Under the pieces are notes generated by a model that made no database searches, was not told where the DNA came from, and saw nothing but the letters and a program-made list of their open reading frames with translations. From Arthrobacter sp. Leaf69 (GTDB taxonomy: Bacteria; Actinomycetota; Actinomycetes; Actinomycetales; Micrococcaceae): 64,000 nucleotides of DNA. The DNA is taken from the NCBI RefSeq assembly GCF_001422645.1, contig NZ_LMLR01000012.1, positions 390 to 64,389 of the forward strand, in the 5' to 3' direction. Position numbers and translations under genes: made by a program. Position 1 is the stretch's first letter; each line of letters begins with the position of its first letter. This document shows positions 49,439 to 57,673 of this stretch, piece by piece.

Positions 49439-50143
49439 GTGAAGGCCGACCACTACGACAGTTTCGCCGAGAGCTACTCGGCGGAGAACGATTCCAGTCT
49501 CCTCAACGCCTACTACGAGCGGCCGGCGATGATAGATCTCGCCGGCGACGTCGACGGCCACCGGGTCCTGGACGCAGGGTGCGGCTCCGGGCCCCTGTCC
49601 GCGGCGCTGAGCGCAAAAGGCGCGATCATGACCGGCTTCGATTCCAGTCCGGCGATGCTCGAATTGGCAAGACAGCGATTGGGCGCGACCGCGGACCTGT
49701 ACGTGGCCGACCTCGGCAAGCCGCTCCCTTTCGCCGATGGCTCCTTCGACGACGTTGTCTCGTCCTTGGTCCTGCACTATCTGGAAGACTGGTCAGCACC
49801 ACTCGCCGAACTGCGGCGCGTGCTGAAACCGGGCGGTCGCCTGATCCTGTCGGTCAACCACCCCACGGTCAGCGTGGTCACCCAACCAACCGAGGACTAC
49901 TTCGCCATCCGGCAGTACTCGGAGGATTACGAGTTCGATGGCGAGCCTGCGGTCCTGACCTTCTGGCACCGTCCACTCCACGCGATGATCAACGCCTTCA
50001 CCTCGGCGGGATACCGCGTAGCCACCGTGAGCGAACCAGAGCCAGCTCCAGACACACCGCACGAGCTCCTTCCGCCGCGCATCCTCAACGGCGAGAAGAC
50101 GGCGTTCCTGTCCTTCATCTTCTTCGTCCTCGAAGCCGGCTGA
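49439..50143 (+). CDS. Class I SAM-dependent methyltransferase
   Basis: A 234-aa methyltransferase: motif I VLDAGCGSGPLS (residues ~43-54), motif II TGFDSSPAML, LPFADGSFDDVVSSLVLHYLED (motif IV) and LKPGGRLILSV. UbiE/Methyltransf_11-like; the C-terminal part has a His-Arg-Pro-Leu loop common in small-molecule methyltransferases. Starts with GTG 49439. The acceptor is unknown. It is monocistronic. Confidence 0.86.
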   Translation: MKADHYDSFAESYSAENDSSLLNAYYERPAMIDLAGDVDGHRVLDAGCGSGPLSAALSAKGAIMTGFDSSPAMLELARQRLGATADLYVADLGKPLPFADGSFDDVVSSLVLHYLEDWSAPLAELRRVLKPGGRLILSVNHPTVSVVTQPTEDYFAIRQYSEDYEFDGEPAVLTFWHRPLHAMINAFTSAGYRVATVSEPEPAPDTPHELLPPRILNGEKTAFLSFIFFVLEAG

Positions 50144-50283
50144 GGGTTGAGGACGGACGTGAAGGCATGAGCCGCCGGCACCGCCCCGGCTCGGAGCTGT
50201 CCTGGAGGATCGGCTGCCCGACGTGGACCGAATCATGGAACCAGACATTGATTGACGCTTGAACCGGCCTGAATCACACTGAA

Positions 50284-50490
50284 ATGGTGAGCGACGCCGA
50301 GAGGGAACCGACCATCCGCAAGGTTGCAGACCGCCTCGCCATCCGCTTCCCCGCGGCGCCCCGGCACCGGATTGAAGGAATCGTCGCGGAGGAGTACGAC
50401 TCCCTGGACAGCGGGCGGATCAGAATCTACATCCCGACGCTGGTCGAAAACAGCGCCCGGAGCAGACTCCACCGGGAACTCAACACATAA
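50284..50490 (+). CDS. Small three-helix-bundle-like protein
   Basis: A 68-aa protein, VADRLAIRFPAAPRHRIEGI followed by VAEEYDSLDSGRIRIYIP, with three predicted helices. It resembles the small actinobacterial three-helix-bundle dimerisation proteins (R-F-P-x-x-P...V-x-x-x-Y-D pattern). No function known. It lies 73 bp before the next small gene and may share a transcript with the antiporter. Confidence 0.6.
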   Translation: MVSDAEREPTIRKVADRLAIRFPAAPRHRIEGIVAEEYDSLDSGRIRIYIPTLVENSARSRLHRELNT

Positions 50491-50563
50491 GCGGGCTTTC
50501 CAGGCCGGCCCCTAGGGACTTTGGACACAGGCCCGGGCCGGTCCACCCGGCCTAAAATTGAGC

Positions 50564-50824
50564 ATGGCCAGCTCCGGCACGCCCGGACTGGAACGAAGAA
50601 CGACCCGCAGGAGCAAAAAACTCGTGTCCAGCGCGGAGATCGAAGAACTGCGCGCATTGCTTGAAGAAGTCATCAGGCTCCGGCGCAACGTCAAGCACGC
50701 CGAAACAAGCAGCGCCGGAAAGATCGACGCCGTGCGGCCCCGCCACCGCGAGAGCGCCCTCAACCTCGTTCGCTACGCCGAGCTGCGGCGCCACGACATC
50801 CGGACGGACCCGACATGGAGCTGA
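50564..50824 (+). CDS. Small basic helical protein upstream of the antiporter
   Basis: An 86-aa Arg/Lys/Glu-rich protein, probably mostly helical (SAEIEELRALLEEVIRLRRN), without Cys or membrane segments. ATG 50564 is used; a TTG two codons earlier is possible. It overlaps the antiporter gene by 10 bp, so the two are likely cotranslated. Function unknown. Confidence 0.55.
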   Translation: MASSGTPGLERRTTRRSKKLVSSAEIEELRALLEEVIRLRRNVKHAETSSAGKIDAVRPRHRESALNLVRYAELRRHDIRTDPTWS

Positions 50825-52110
50825 CGGCCCTAGTCCTTATCACCGCCACGCTGTTCGTGTGGGCACTGGTGTCCGCGCGGCTTCAGCAGGCGGACCTGAC
50901 CGCTCCCGTGGTGTTCACCGTTGTCGGCGCGGCCATGGCCTGGTCCGGGATCGTTGATGGCTCCTCGCCTCCGGAGGCGGTCACCCCGGTGGTCGAGATC
51001 ACCCTGGTGTGGGTGCTTTTCTCCGACGCCGCCCGCCTGCCCCTCCAGCAGCTGCGCCGTGACGTGGGCCGATACGTCCGGCTGCTGGGAGTCGGGCTGC
51101 CGCTGACTATCGTGTTCGGGTGGCTCCTGGCCCTGTGGTTCTTCCCCCACTTCGGACTGTGGCTGGCCCTCCTCGTCGGCGCCGCACTGGCGCCCACCGA
51201 CGCCGCTCTCGGGATCCCCGTGGTGACGAACCCGGCGGTGCCGTCACGGATCCGCCAGCTGATCACTGTCGAGAGCGGCCTCAACGACGGCATAGCCACC
51301 CCGGTGGTGATGGTCGCCATTGCCGGCGCGGCCGCCGCAGCAGGACTGGAAAGCGCCGCCGCTCCCGGCAGCGCCGCCGTCGCGCTGCTCATCGGCGCCG
51401 GCGTCGGCGCAGCAATAGGCGCCCTGGGCGGGTGGCTGCTGCAGCTGGCCCGCCGGCACGGGACTGCCGCCGAGGACTTCGCCGGCATCGGCGTCCTTGC
51501 CCTGAGCCTGCTCGCCTACACCGCCGCCCTCGCCGTGGACGGCAACGGGTTCGTCGCCGCGTTCTGCGCCGGTCTGGCGTTCGGCACGTACGCCGGCCAG
51601 CGGGGACCGGCGGAACTGGTCTTCGTCGAGCAGATGGGCGGACTGGTCTCCCTGCTGGTGTGGCTCGCATTCGGAGCCATCTCCATTCCCACCATGCTGG
51701 CGAACTTTGTCCCCCTGACGCTGGTCTATGCCGTGCTCAGCCTCACGGTGGTGCGTATGCTGCCGGTGGCCCTCGCCTCGATGGGCGCCGGCCTCGACCG
51801 GAAGACCATCCTTTTTGTGGGGTGGTTCGGTCCGCGGGGCCTGGCGTCGCTTGTGTTCGCACTGCTGGCGCTGGAAGCCCTCGGAGCAGTGTCAGATGAG
51901 GCGGTGGGCGTCATCACGGCCACTGTCCTGCTCAGTGTCCTGGCCCACGGCATCAGCGCCGCGCCGCTGGCCGCCCGCTACGGACGGGCCGCTGCCGCCG
52001 CGGGCCCGGAGCCCGGCGGTCCGGTGCCGGTCACCCCCGCCCCCGCCCGGGGCTTGAGCCGCAAGCACACCATCGTTCCGCGTTTTCGGCCGAAATGGCT
52101 TCGTCGCTGA
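50815..52110 (+). CDS. Cation:proton antiporter (CPA1 type)
   Basis: A 431-aa NhaP-like antiporter with about 12-13 predicted helices. It contains the ion-site motif ESGLNDGIATPVVMV (Asn-Asp pair) and GAALAPTDAALGIPVV in the unwound helix, as well as the late WFGPRGLASLVFALL segment characteristic of the CPA1 family. It exchanges Na+ or K+ for H+. The soluble C-terminal tail (~35 residues) is short, without a TrkA-C domain. Confidence 0.87.
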   Translation: MELTALVLITATLFVWALVSARLQQADLTAPVVFTVVGAAMAWSGIVDGSSPPEAVTPVVEITLVWVLFSDAARLPLQQLRRDVGRYVRLLGVGLPLTIVFGWLLALWFFPHFGLWLALLVGAALAPTDAALGIPVVTNPAVPSRIRQLITVESGLNDGIATPVVMVAIAGAAAAAGLESAAAPGSAAVALLIGAGVGAAIGALGGWLLQLARRHGTAAEDFAGIGVLALSLLAYTAALAVDGNGFVAAFCAGLAFGTYAGQRGPAELVFVEQMGGLVSLLVWLAFGAISIPTMLANFVPLTLVYAVLSLTVVRMLPVALASMGAGLDRKTILFVGWFGPRGLASLVFALLALEALGAVSDEAVGVITATVLLSVLAHGISAAPLAARYGRAAAAAGPEPGGPVPVTPAPARGLSRKHTIVPRFRPKWLRR

Positions 52111-52220
52111 GCCCCGATTCGCCCGGCCGGGCCGGCCGGCCCGCCGACAACGTGCCCGTGCACCGGTCCGGGACGCCTGCCGCTCCGAATCAGTTGCTGA
52201 GGCCACGACCAGAAGGTGAC

Positions 52221-53135
52221 ATGAGCGTTCAGCAGGACCCTGCTCCAAAGGAAACGGCCGTTTTGCACCGGTATGTCCTTCCCACGGAATTAGGCCCCTG
52301 CACGGTTCGTGTCCAGGAGTGCACCGACGGCCCGCCTCCCGCGTCCGGCACGGCGGATGTCTACCTTCACGGCGCCGCAGGGTCCTGGACCAGCTTCCTC
52401 CCGCTGCTTGCCGGTGTGCCGGCCCGTCCCCGGGTGCTCATTGATCTGCCCGGCTGGGGCGAATCGACGAAGGGCGCCCGGCTGGAACTATTCGGCATCG
52501 AGGCGATGGCACGGGCTGTCACGGGGGTACTGCATTCGCTCGGCTACCGGCGGTGGAACCTGGTAGGCCACTCCATGGGAGGATTCCTGGCATTGCACAT
52601 TGCCGCTGCCTGGCCGGAGCGGACCGCCAGCGTCGCCGCCATTTCGGCCGCCACCTTCGGCGTGGCCGAGGCGGCCCGGCGGCCGCTGCGCGGCTTGTCC
52701 GGATTCCCCACGTTTGCCGGCATGCTGCTCCTCATGCGCTCCATGGCGGCCCTCGGGGCGGCCGGGGATGCGCTGGTCCGTGCGGTCGGCATCACCCCGG
52801 TCATGGGACTGCTGATGTCCCCGTTTTTCGCAAACCCCGCAGCCATATCCAGGCACGCGATCCGCGGGCTCGGCAACGACGCCCGGCCCGCCGGCTTTTG
52901 CGCTGCCGCCCGGGCCGCGGCGTACTACGACTTTGACCACTGGCGTGGCATCCGCTGCCCTGTGCTGGCGACCCGCGGAGACCGCGATGTGTTCACGCCT
53001 CCGTCTGATCTGGCCCGGCTGGCCGGTGTCGTCCCGCGGGCCCAGCTGGTCACCATCCCGCGTTGCGGCCACTTCGCCAATATTGAGCGGCCGGAGCAAA
53101 TACGGCGGTTGATCGATAACCTGCACTCGCCGTGA
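52221..53135 (+). CDS. Alpha/beta hydrolase
   Basis: A 304-aa hydrolase: YLHGAAGSWTSF oxyanion loop, DLPGWGESTKG, nucleophile elbow GHSMGGF, late Asp in ATRGDRDVFTP and His in PRCGHFANIE. ATG 52221 with GAAGGTG upstream is preferred; the frame is open further upstream. A large middle lid (residues ~165-225) is Ala/Met-rich. Substrate unknown. Confidence 0.82.
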   Translation: MSVQQDPAPKETAVLHRYVLPTELGPCTVRVQECTDGPPPASGTADVYLHGAAGSWTSFLPLLAGVPARPRVLIDLPGWGESTKGARLELFGIEAMARAVTGVLHSLGYRRWNLVGHSMGGFLALHIAAAWPERTASVAAISAATFGVAEAARRPLRGLSGFPTFAGMLLLMRSMAALGAAGDALVRAVGITPVMGLLMSPFFANPAAISRHAIRGLGNDARPAGFCAAARAAAYYDFDHWRGIRCPVLATRGDRDVFTPPSDLARLAGVVPRAQLVTIPRCGHFANIERPEQIRRLIDNLHSP

Positions 53136-53200
53136 GGTGTCCGCAGCGGGCCGTGGTCCCCTAACAGCCGTCTAATTGTAGTCCTGGGATTTGGGGGCCT

Positions 53201-53223
53201 GACGGCGGGAGCCTCCCGCCGTC
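53201..53223. terminator. Strong hairpin, GACGGCGGG family (copy 2)
   Basis: GACGGCGGG-AGCCT-CCCGCCGTC between the convergent hydrolase (plus) and PQ-loop gene (minus). Same stem core as copies at 26646, 54539 and 58809. Confidence 0.75.
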
Positions 53224-53253
53224 GTCGTACTCCCGCTGCCGTGCGCCGCGGCG

Positions 53254-53934
53254 TTACGGCCGTGCCGCGGCGACGGGTGCGGCCGCCGGCGGGGCCAGGT
53301 CGAGCCGTTTGATCCGCCGGTACGCGACCCGGACGAACCGCACGCCGTTGGACGCGATACTGACCACGCCGAAGAAGGCGAAGCCGAACACGGGGTCCGC
53401 CGTCTCGGCGATCCTGAGCACGGCGATTCCGGCCAGGAAATAGATGGTCCCTTCCACGGTGTTCACGCCGAGGGAAAGCAGGCTCAGTCCGCGGGTGGAC
53501 GCGCTGGCCAGGCCTTCGTACGCCGCCGGGATGGCATAGAAGAGGGTCGACACGCCCAGCATGATTCCCAGGGCGTCCCGGACCGGGATAAATAGCCCGG
53601 CCCCGATCGTGGCGAGGGCTAGAGCCGCGGCTGATCCGGCGCCGGCGAGGACAATTTCGCGCCTTTTCCGTACCGCCGTCCTGGCCACTTCCCGGCACAG
53701 GACGGCGTGGATCGCGATCCACAGCAAGTTGGCCGCCAGCACCCACCAGCTCTGGACGATCACGGCCAGGGCCAACCAGCCCAGGCCGGTACCGGCGAGA
53801 ACGCCCAGGCTCAGGCCGCTGACGCCGTCGCTGGTTCCGGTGCGCTGCACGCGCCGGAGCGCGGGAACCGACCGGATGAGTTCGACGGCGATCAGGGCCA
53901 GCCCGGCCAGGGCGGCGGACGTCTCGGCGGACAC
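53254..53934 (-). CDS. PQ-loop (SWEET-like) membrane protein
   Basis: A 226-aa protein with about seven predicted helices arranged as two similar halves. Each half has a helix followed by a Pro-containing loop and G-x-S-x-L/S-L: IRSVPALRRVQRTGTSDGVS and YAIPAAYEGLASASTRGLSL, the PQ-loop/SemiSWEET pattern. It could be a small sugar or amino acid carrier. GTG 53934 has AAGGAG 5 nt upstream; longer in-frame extensions lack support. No transport partner nearby. Confidence 0.7.
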   Translation of the reverse strand: MSAETSAALAGLALIAVELIRSVPALRRVQRTGTSDGVSGLSLGVLAGTGLGWLALAVIVQSWWVLAANLLWIAIHAVLCREVARTAVRKRREIVLAGAGSAAALALATIGAGLFIPVRDALGIMLGVSTLFYAIPAAYEGLASASTRGLSLLSLGVNTVEGTIYFLAGIAVLRIAETADPVFGFAFFGVVSIASNGVRFVRVAYRRIKRLDLAPPAAAPVAAARP

Positions 53935-54321
53935 GTGGCTCCTTCGGGTTCCTTGTGGCTCTCGCGCAGCTCCCTCACCATAACCGGGCGGACCGGGACG
54001 CCGTCGCCACCCAGCGCCTGTGACGATTCTCACGGGCAATAATGCGAAATCAGCTTGAGACCGTTCCGCCGCGCTGTGCACTATGGAAAGGCAGTGGCAG
54101 GGGCGTCCAAGTCCCGCCGCCGCAGCCACAGCCCCTCCCCCGCAGCAGCGGATCAGAGGGCCGGCGGCAACAGTTTTACCCATCCTGGTGGACGCAATGA
54201 GGCCAAACCGGTGAGCTCGCTGAGCTGCCCGCGGTCCGGAGCGTTCCCGGTTTGGCCCTACGGCGGCTCCGCATCGGTGCGGCAGCCGGACATCCGGATT
54301 CACGAATGGAAGCACTGAACA
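53935..54321. other. 387-bp gap with an inverted repeat
   Basis: No convincing gene. An open frame at 54055-54318 would give a Pro/Ser/Arg-rich peptide with no clear ribosome binding site. The main structure is the inverted repeat at 54201-54257. Promoters for both flanking genes must lie here but no clear -35/-10 pair stands out. Confidence 0.5.
54201..54257 (+). promoter_or_regulatory. 11-bp inverted repeat in the leader of a small gene
   Basis: GGCCAAACCGG (54201-54211) and CCGGTTTGGCC (54247-54257) are perfect complements around a 35-nt GC-rich loop, 64 bp upstream of ATG 54322. In mRNA it would form a long stem; as DNA it could be an operator. Confidence 0.45.
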
Positions 54322-54525
54322 ATGACGTTTGAAACTGCCACCTCTGTCACCCACAAGCTCTGGGACCGCTCCACGATGCACCACGAGCTCGACGCCCTGG
54401 TCCACGACCTTTCGGTCCGGCACAACACCGCCAAGTCCAACATCGCGGTCCACGCCAGCGGCCCCGGCACCTTCACGCTCAGCCTGAACAACGGCGACGC
54501 CAACCTTGAGACGGTCAACCTCTAG
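54322..54525 (+). CDS. Small soluble protein of unknown function
   Basis: A 67-aa protein with a His-rich N-terminal helix (THKLWDRSTMHHELDALVHD) and C-terminal strands (GTFTLSLNNGDANLETVNL). ATG 54322 has GGAAG 10 nt upstream. It is followed by a strong terminator hairpin, which supports it being an expressed unit. No family recognised. Confidence 0.6.
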   Translation: MTFETATSVTHKLWDRSTMHHELDALVHDLSVRHNTAKSNIAVHASGPGTFTLSLNNGDANLETVNL

Positions 54526-54538
54526 CACCACGCACAAC

Positions 54539-54573
54539 CACGACGACGGCGGGTGCCTCCCGCCGTCGTCGTG
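54539..54573. terminator. Strong hairpin, GACGGCGGG family (copy 3)
   Basis: Perfect 15-bp inverted repeat (54539-54553, 54559-54573) with loop TGCCT, followed by TGCGTTT on the plus strand. It separates the convergent 67-aa gene and the PAS-GGDEF gene. Confidence 0.8.
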
Positions 54574-54607
54574 TGCGTTTCAGGTCCTGCCGGCAACGAC
54601 AGACAGG

Positions 54608-55579
54608 TTAGCCCTCCGCCGCAGCCCGCCGCATCTCTGTCTTGACCCGGTACATGTCGTGGTCGGCGGCGATCAGCAGAGCACTGGCCAGTTCCTGGTG
54701 GCCGGCCGCATCCGCGTCAGCCGGAACGGCCGTTTCCGCTGCGCCCACGGACATGCCCAGCCGGAGCTCGGCCGCCGCGACGGTGACAGCGCCTGCCAGG
54801 CAATTCCGCACGCGTTCGGCCACCGCCTCGAGCTCCGCCGGGTCTTCCAGCCGGGGGATCAGAACCACGAATTCGTCCCCGCTGTACCGCGTGACGGTGT
54901 CCGCGTCCCGCACGGCGTGCGAGAGCATCCGCGCCACGTGTTCCAGAACCCGGTCCCCCGCCGCGTGGCCCAGGGTGTCGTTGACGTGCTTGAAGTTGTT
55001 GACATCGCAAAACAGCACGCCCACGCGGTGCCGCTGCTCGCCGGCCCGCGCCAGGGCAGCCAGCAGGCTCTCCTGCAGCTGCCGCCGGTTGGGCAGTCCG
55101 GTCAGCGGGTCGTGGAGCGCCCGGTGGTGCGCCTCCTGCAGGAGCTGTGCCCGCTCCGCCTCGGCATCCTCAAGCTGCCGGTGCGCGCTGGCCAGCTCGC
55201 GTTCGTACCGCCGCCTCTCGGGGGCCGCAAAGAAGATCATCAGGTCCCGCGGCTCGGGACCGTCCGCGGTGCGGGTGATGGACAGCAGGACCGGCCTGCG
55301 CTGCCCGTCCGGCCCCAGCAGCTCGACGGAGAGCTCGCCGAGGTGGCCGTCGCGTTCCAGCTTCGGCCCGGCATGCGTGCGGTACATGAGCCGGTCGCCT
55401 GCCGGCATGAGGTCCAGCAGCCGGGTTCCGTCGAGGCCACCGTCCGCAACGCCCGTCCAGGCGCACATCGTGGCGTTCGCGGCCAGGATCGTCCCGTCGG
55501 CGCCGGCCACGATGTAGCCGGCGGGTGCCCGGTGGAAGAGCTGCCCGTAGTCGACAGTCTCGGTGGTCAATTGGCTCAT
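54608..55579 (-). CDS. PAS-GGDEF diguanylate cyclase, partner of an RsbQ-like hydrolase
   Basis: A 323-aa cytoplasmic protein. PAS at residues ~12-118 (FHRAPAGYIVAGADGTILAAN; the strand PVLLSITRT), similar in layout to the PAS of B. subtilis RsbP. A linker coiled coil at ~120-150 (ERELASAHRQLEDAEAERAQ). GGDEF at ~155-310 with the active variant SGDEF (233-237) and the R-x-x-D inhibitory site RDAD (224-227), five residues ahead. It should make c-di-GMP with product feedback. It overlaps the RsbQ-like hydrolase gene by 4 bp, implying they work as a pair: the hydrolase sensing a ligand and the PAS domain receiving the signal. Confidence 0.88.
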   Translation of the reverse strand: MSQLTTETVDYGQLFHRAPAGYIVAGADGTILAANATMCAWTGVADGGLDGTRLLDLMPAGDRLMYRTHAGPKLERDGHLGELSVELLGPDGQRRPVLLSITRTADGPEPRDLMIFFAAPERRRYERELASAHRQLEDAEAERAQLLQEAHHRALHDPLTGLPNRRQLQESLLAALARAGEQRHRVGVLFCDVNNFKHVNDTLGHAAGDRVLEHVARMLSHAVRDADTVTRYSGDEFVVLIPRLEDPAELEAVAERVRNCLAGAVTVAAAELRLGMSVGAAETAVPADADAAGHQELASALLIAADHDMYRVKTEMRRAAAEG

Positions 55580-56391
55580 GACGGCTTCAGGAACTCGAGG
55601 ATGGCGGCGGCGGTTTCCTCCGGCGCGCTGCTTTGCGGGAAGTGGCCGGTGGCCGCAAGCCGGACCAGGGTGGCGTCGGGGAGCTTCGCGTGCAGGTACG
55701 TTCCCACGTGGTCCGGTGTGACGACGTCGTCGGTGCTTTGCAGGACCAGCACGGGGACGGTGACGTCGGCCAGCAGGTGCCGGACGTCGGAGAGGAACGC
55801 CACCCGGGCAAAGTCGCGGGCGACGCGGGGGCTGATCCGTCCGAAGCTGCCCTGGATTTCGTGGTCCAGTTCGGGGGCGTGCGGTGTGTTCATGTAGACC
55901 GGGGCCATCGACTCGGCCCAGACGACGTAGTTGGCGTCCAGGGATTCGAAGACGTCGTCAATGTCCTGGCGCGTGAAGCCGCCCGCGTAGCCGTCCTCGG
56001 GGTGGTCGAGGTAGCTGGGCGAGGCCGTGACCAGGACCAGGCGGCTGAACCGGCGGCTTTCGTCCCGGACAGCGGCGCTGACGGCCATCATGGACCCTAC
56101 GCTGTGGCCGATGAGGGTGGCGTCCTTCAGCCCGAGTTCCGCACAGATCTCCAGCAGGTCATCGACGTAGGCGTCCAGCTTGGAATAGGTGTCCGAATCG
56201 TAGGCGGACTGGTCGGAGCCGCCGGACCCCACATGGTCCAGCAGGACCACCCGGTAGCGGTCGGTGAACCAGGGCAGGATTTTGTGCCACATCGTCTGGT
56301 CGGTGCCGAACCCGTGGGCGAACACCAGGACCGGACCGTCCTCCGGCCCGGACACCTGAACGTTGTTTCGCGTTGCCGCACCCGCCGCCAT
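55576..56391 (-). CDS. RsbQ-like alpha/beta hydrolase (signal-sensing)
   Basis: A 271-aa hydrolase very similar in plan to B. subtilis RsbQ: HGFGTDQTMWHKI, the DHVGSGGSDQSAYD loop (VGSG-SD-AYD in RsbQ), GHSVGSMMA with S97, a lid with YGGF-like DGYAGGFTRQDI, LQSTDDVVTP (D221/D222) and TGHFPQ (H250). ATG 56391 aligns with the RsbQ N-terminus; an ATG four codons upstream sits too close to AAGGA. RsbQ and its plant relatives KAI2/D14 are hydrolase-fold receptors. In B. subtilis the partner is a PAS-phosphatase; here it is a PAS-diguanylate cyclase encoded by the overlapping gene. Confidence 0.9.
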   Translation of the reverse strand: MAAGAATRNNVQVSGPEDGPVLVFAHGFGTDQTMWHKILPWFTDRYRVVLLDHVGSGGSDQSAYDSDTYSKLDAYVDDLLEICAELGLKDATLIGHSVGSMMAVSAAVRDESRRFSRLVLVTASPSYLDHPEDGYAGGFTRQDIDDVFESLDANYVVWAESMAPVYMNTPHAPELDHEIQGSFGRISPRVARDFARVAFLSDVRHLLADVTVPVLVLQSTDDVVTPDHVGTYLHAKLPDATLVRLAATGHFPQSSAPEETAAAILEFLKPS

Positions 56392-56403
56392 CTGCCAACC
56401 CAT

Positions 56404-56726
56404 TCCTTGATACTCAGCTGTTGAACCCCGGCAATAATGTTCGACGGCGGACCCGCGCCTTCGCGCTTCCGGTTCGCCGTCCGGGAACGTCCGTGAGGCG
56501 CGCCTGCCGCCGCCCCGCGTTCGGCCAGTCGGCTCCCATAGTAGTCCTGTGGAGCCGCGGGGCCGGGGAGGCGTCGCCGCAGGTCATGCACGCATTGGGA
56601 GTGCCCGCCGGCTCCCGCGGTCACCTTTGGCACAGGGTCGCTGAATCGCTGGCTGAGGGCGAGGTCACTTACCTAACCCTGCGTGTGGCGGCATGGTCGA
56701 CGAAGACCGGATCTGATCCGGCGACA
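56404..56726. other. Gap between the RsbQ-like and GPP34 genes
   Basis: About 320 bp without a credible gene. It contains the promoter region of the RsbQ-like gene, a 7-bp hairpin CGGCTCC/GGAGCCG around 56529-56556, and near its right end a small palindrome CCGGATCTGATCCGG (56707-56721) that probably terminates the GPP34 transcript. Confidence 0.5.
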
Positions 56727-57518
56727 TTAAAGGGTTGCTTCTTCTTCCTGTGCCAGCCTGACCATAAGAAGTTCGTCCTCCACCGCGCGGGACGGCCAAT
56801 AGTCCTTGGCCAGCTCACTTGCCCGGCCTCTGTCTGCTGCCGGGAAGAGCTTTCCGAACAGCCCGGCCGCCTGGAGCAGTGCGATCAGCGCCGTGATCCT
56901 GGCGTCGGGCGCCTTGGAAACGGTCTTGGTATCGGGCTTAGCAGGCGCGACGTCGGGCGCCTCAGCATCCGGCTTAGCGGGCGCGACGTCGGGCGCCTCA
57001 GCATCCGGCTTAGCAGGCGCGACGTCGGGCGCCTCAGCATCAGGCTTGGCGGGTTCCGGCGGCGCACCGCTGAGAGCGGCCTGGATCTTTTCCATAAGCG
57101 CCGCCTCCGGAGCGTGGTCCTTCTCCGGGTACCGCACGGTCCGAAACAGGCCCAGATGCCTCGCCCCGACATGCTCCACGATGCCCGCCGACGCCATCCC
57201 TTCGTAGACACGCTGCACTTCGGCGCGGCCTTCCAGAATGGAAACCCACTGCTTTGGAGTGTGCGGCCGGGATTTGCCACGGATGAGCCCCAGTTCGTGC
57301 TGGAAGTCCGTTTGCGGGGCGGCGCCGGTGGCCTTGATGTGTTTCCCCTGCAGCTCGATTGCCCCCACAAGGTCCAGCTCGGCCAATATTGCCCCCGCCA
57401 CGGTGGTCCTGAGTGCAAACACTGGGACTTCAGGTTTGCCGTCATTGTCATTCGTCGCCAACAACAGGAAGGCCTGAGGAAGGCTCAGTTCCACCGGTTT
57501 AGGTGTTTCAGCATCCAT
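56727..57518 (-). CDS. GPP34 (GOLPH3/Vps74-like) family protein with repeat linker
   Basis: A 263-aa protein: ELSLPQAFLLLATNDNDGKP, ALRTTVAGAILAELDLVGAI, GIVEHVGARHLGLFRTVRYP and, after a linker, ITALIALLQAAGLFGKLF and RASELAKDYWPSRAV, the pattern of the bacterial GPP34 family. The linker (~residues 163-203) is three near-identical 12-residue repeats of the type EAPDVAPAKPDA, encoded by a 36-bp tandem repeat. GPP34 domains bind phosphoinositides in eukaryotes; the bacterial role is unknown. ATG 57518 is a tentative start with no clear ribosome binding site; a GTG at 57551 is possible. Confidence 0.8.
   Translation of the reverse strand: MDAETPKPVELSLPQAFLLLATNDNDGKPEVPVFALRTTVAGAILAELDLVGAIELQGKHIKATGAAPQTDFQHELGLIRGKSRPHTPKQWVSILEGRAEVQRVYEGMASAGIVEHVGARHLGLFRTVRYPEKDHAPEAALMEKIQAALSGAPPEPAKPDAEAPDVAPAKPDAEAPDVAPAKPDAEAPDVAPAKPDTKTVSKAPDARITALIALLQAAGLFGKLFPAADRGRASELAKDYWPSRAVEDELLMVRLAQEEEATL
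56937..57044. repeat. Three 36-bp tandem repeats inside the GPP34 gene
   Basis: The period is 36 bp (12 codons); the units differ at a few positions (TTAGCAGG, TTAGCGGG). They encode the Pro/Ala/Glu/Asp linker. Boundaries are approximate. In-frame copy-number change would leave both flanking domains intact. Confidence 0.8.
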
Positions 57519-57596
57519 ACGATCATGGTGGCGTAGTTGCGCTGCCACCACAACGAGTATTTACAGCTGGAACTGCAGGTAGCCCCCAACCACCCC

Positions 57597-57626
57597 TTGA
57601 CAGGTGTACGGCGTACACCATAGCCT
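57597..57626 (+). promoter_or_regulatory. Promoter of the MDR reductase gene
   Basis: -35 TTGACA (57597-57602), 18-bp spacer, -10 TAGCCT (57621-57626). The spacer is almost exactly filled by operator 1 (57603-57619). Confidence 0.6.
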
Positions 57627-57653
57627 TATGGCAGCAGGTGTACGCCGTACGCC
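57603..57653. promoter_or_regulatory. Double TetR-type operator
   Basis: GGTGTACGGCGTACACC (57603-57619; perfect 8-bp arms) and GGTGTACGCCGTACGCC (57637-57653; one mismatch between arms) are spaced 34 bp start to start, about three helical turns. The first lies between -35 and -10, the second between the -10 and the start codon. No TetR gene is adjacent. Confidence 0.7.
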
Positions 57654-57673
57654 TTGTAGGAGAGGGAGTCCCC

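Noticed and set aside
54055-54318. An 87-codon open frame on the plus strand
   Set aside because: Pro/Ser/Arg-rich with no clear ribosome binding site, and it crosses the inverted repeat; treated as non-coding leader.
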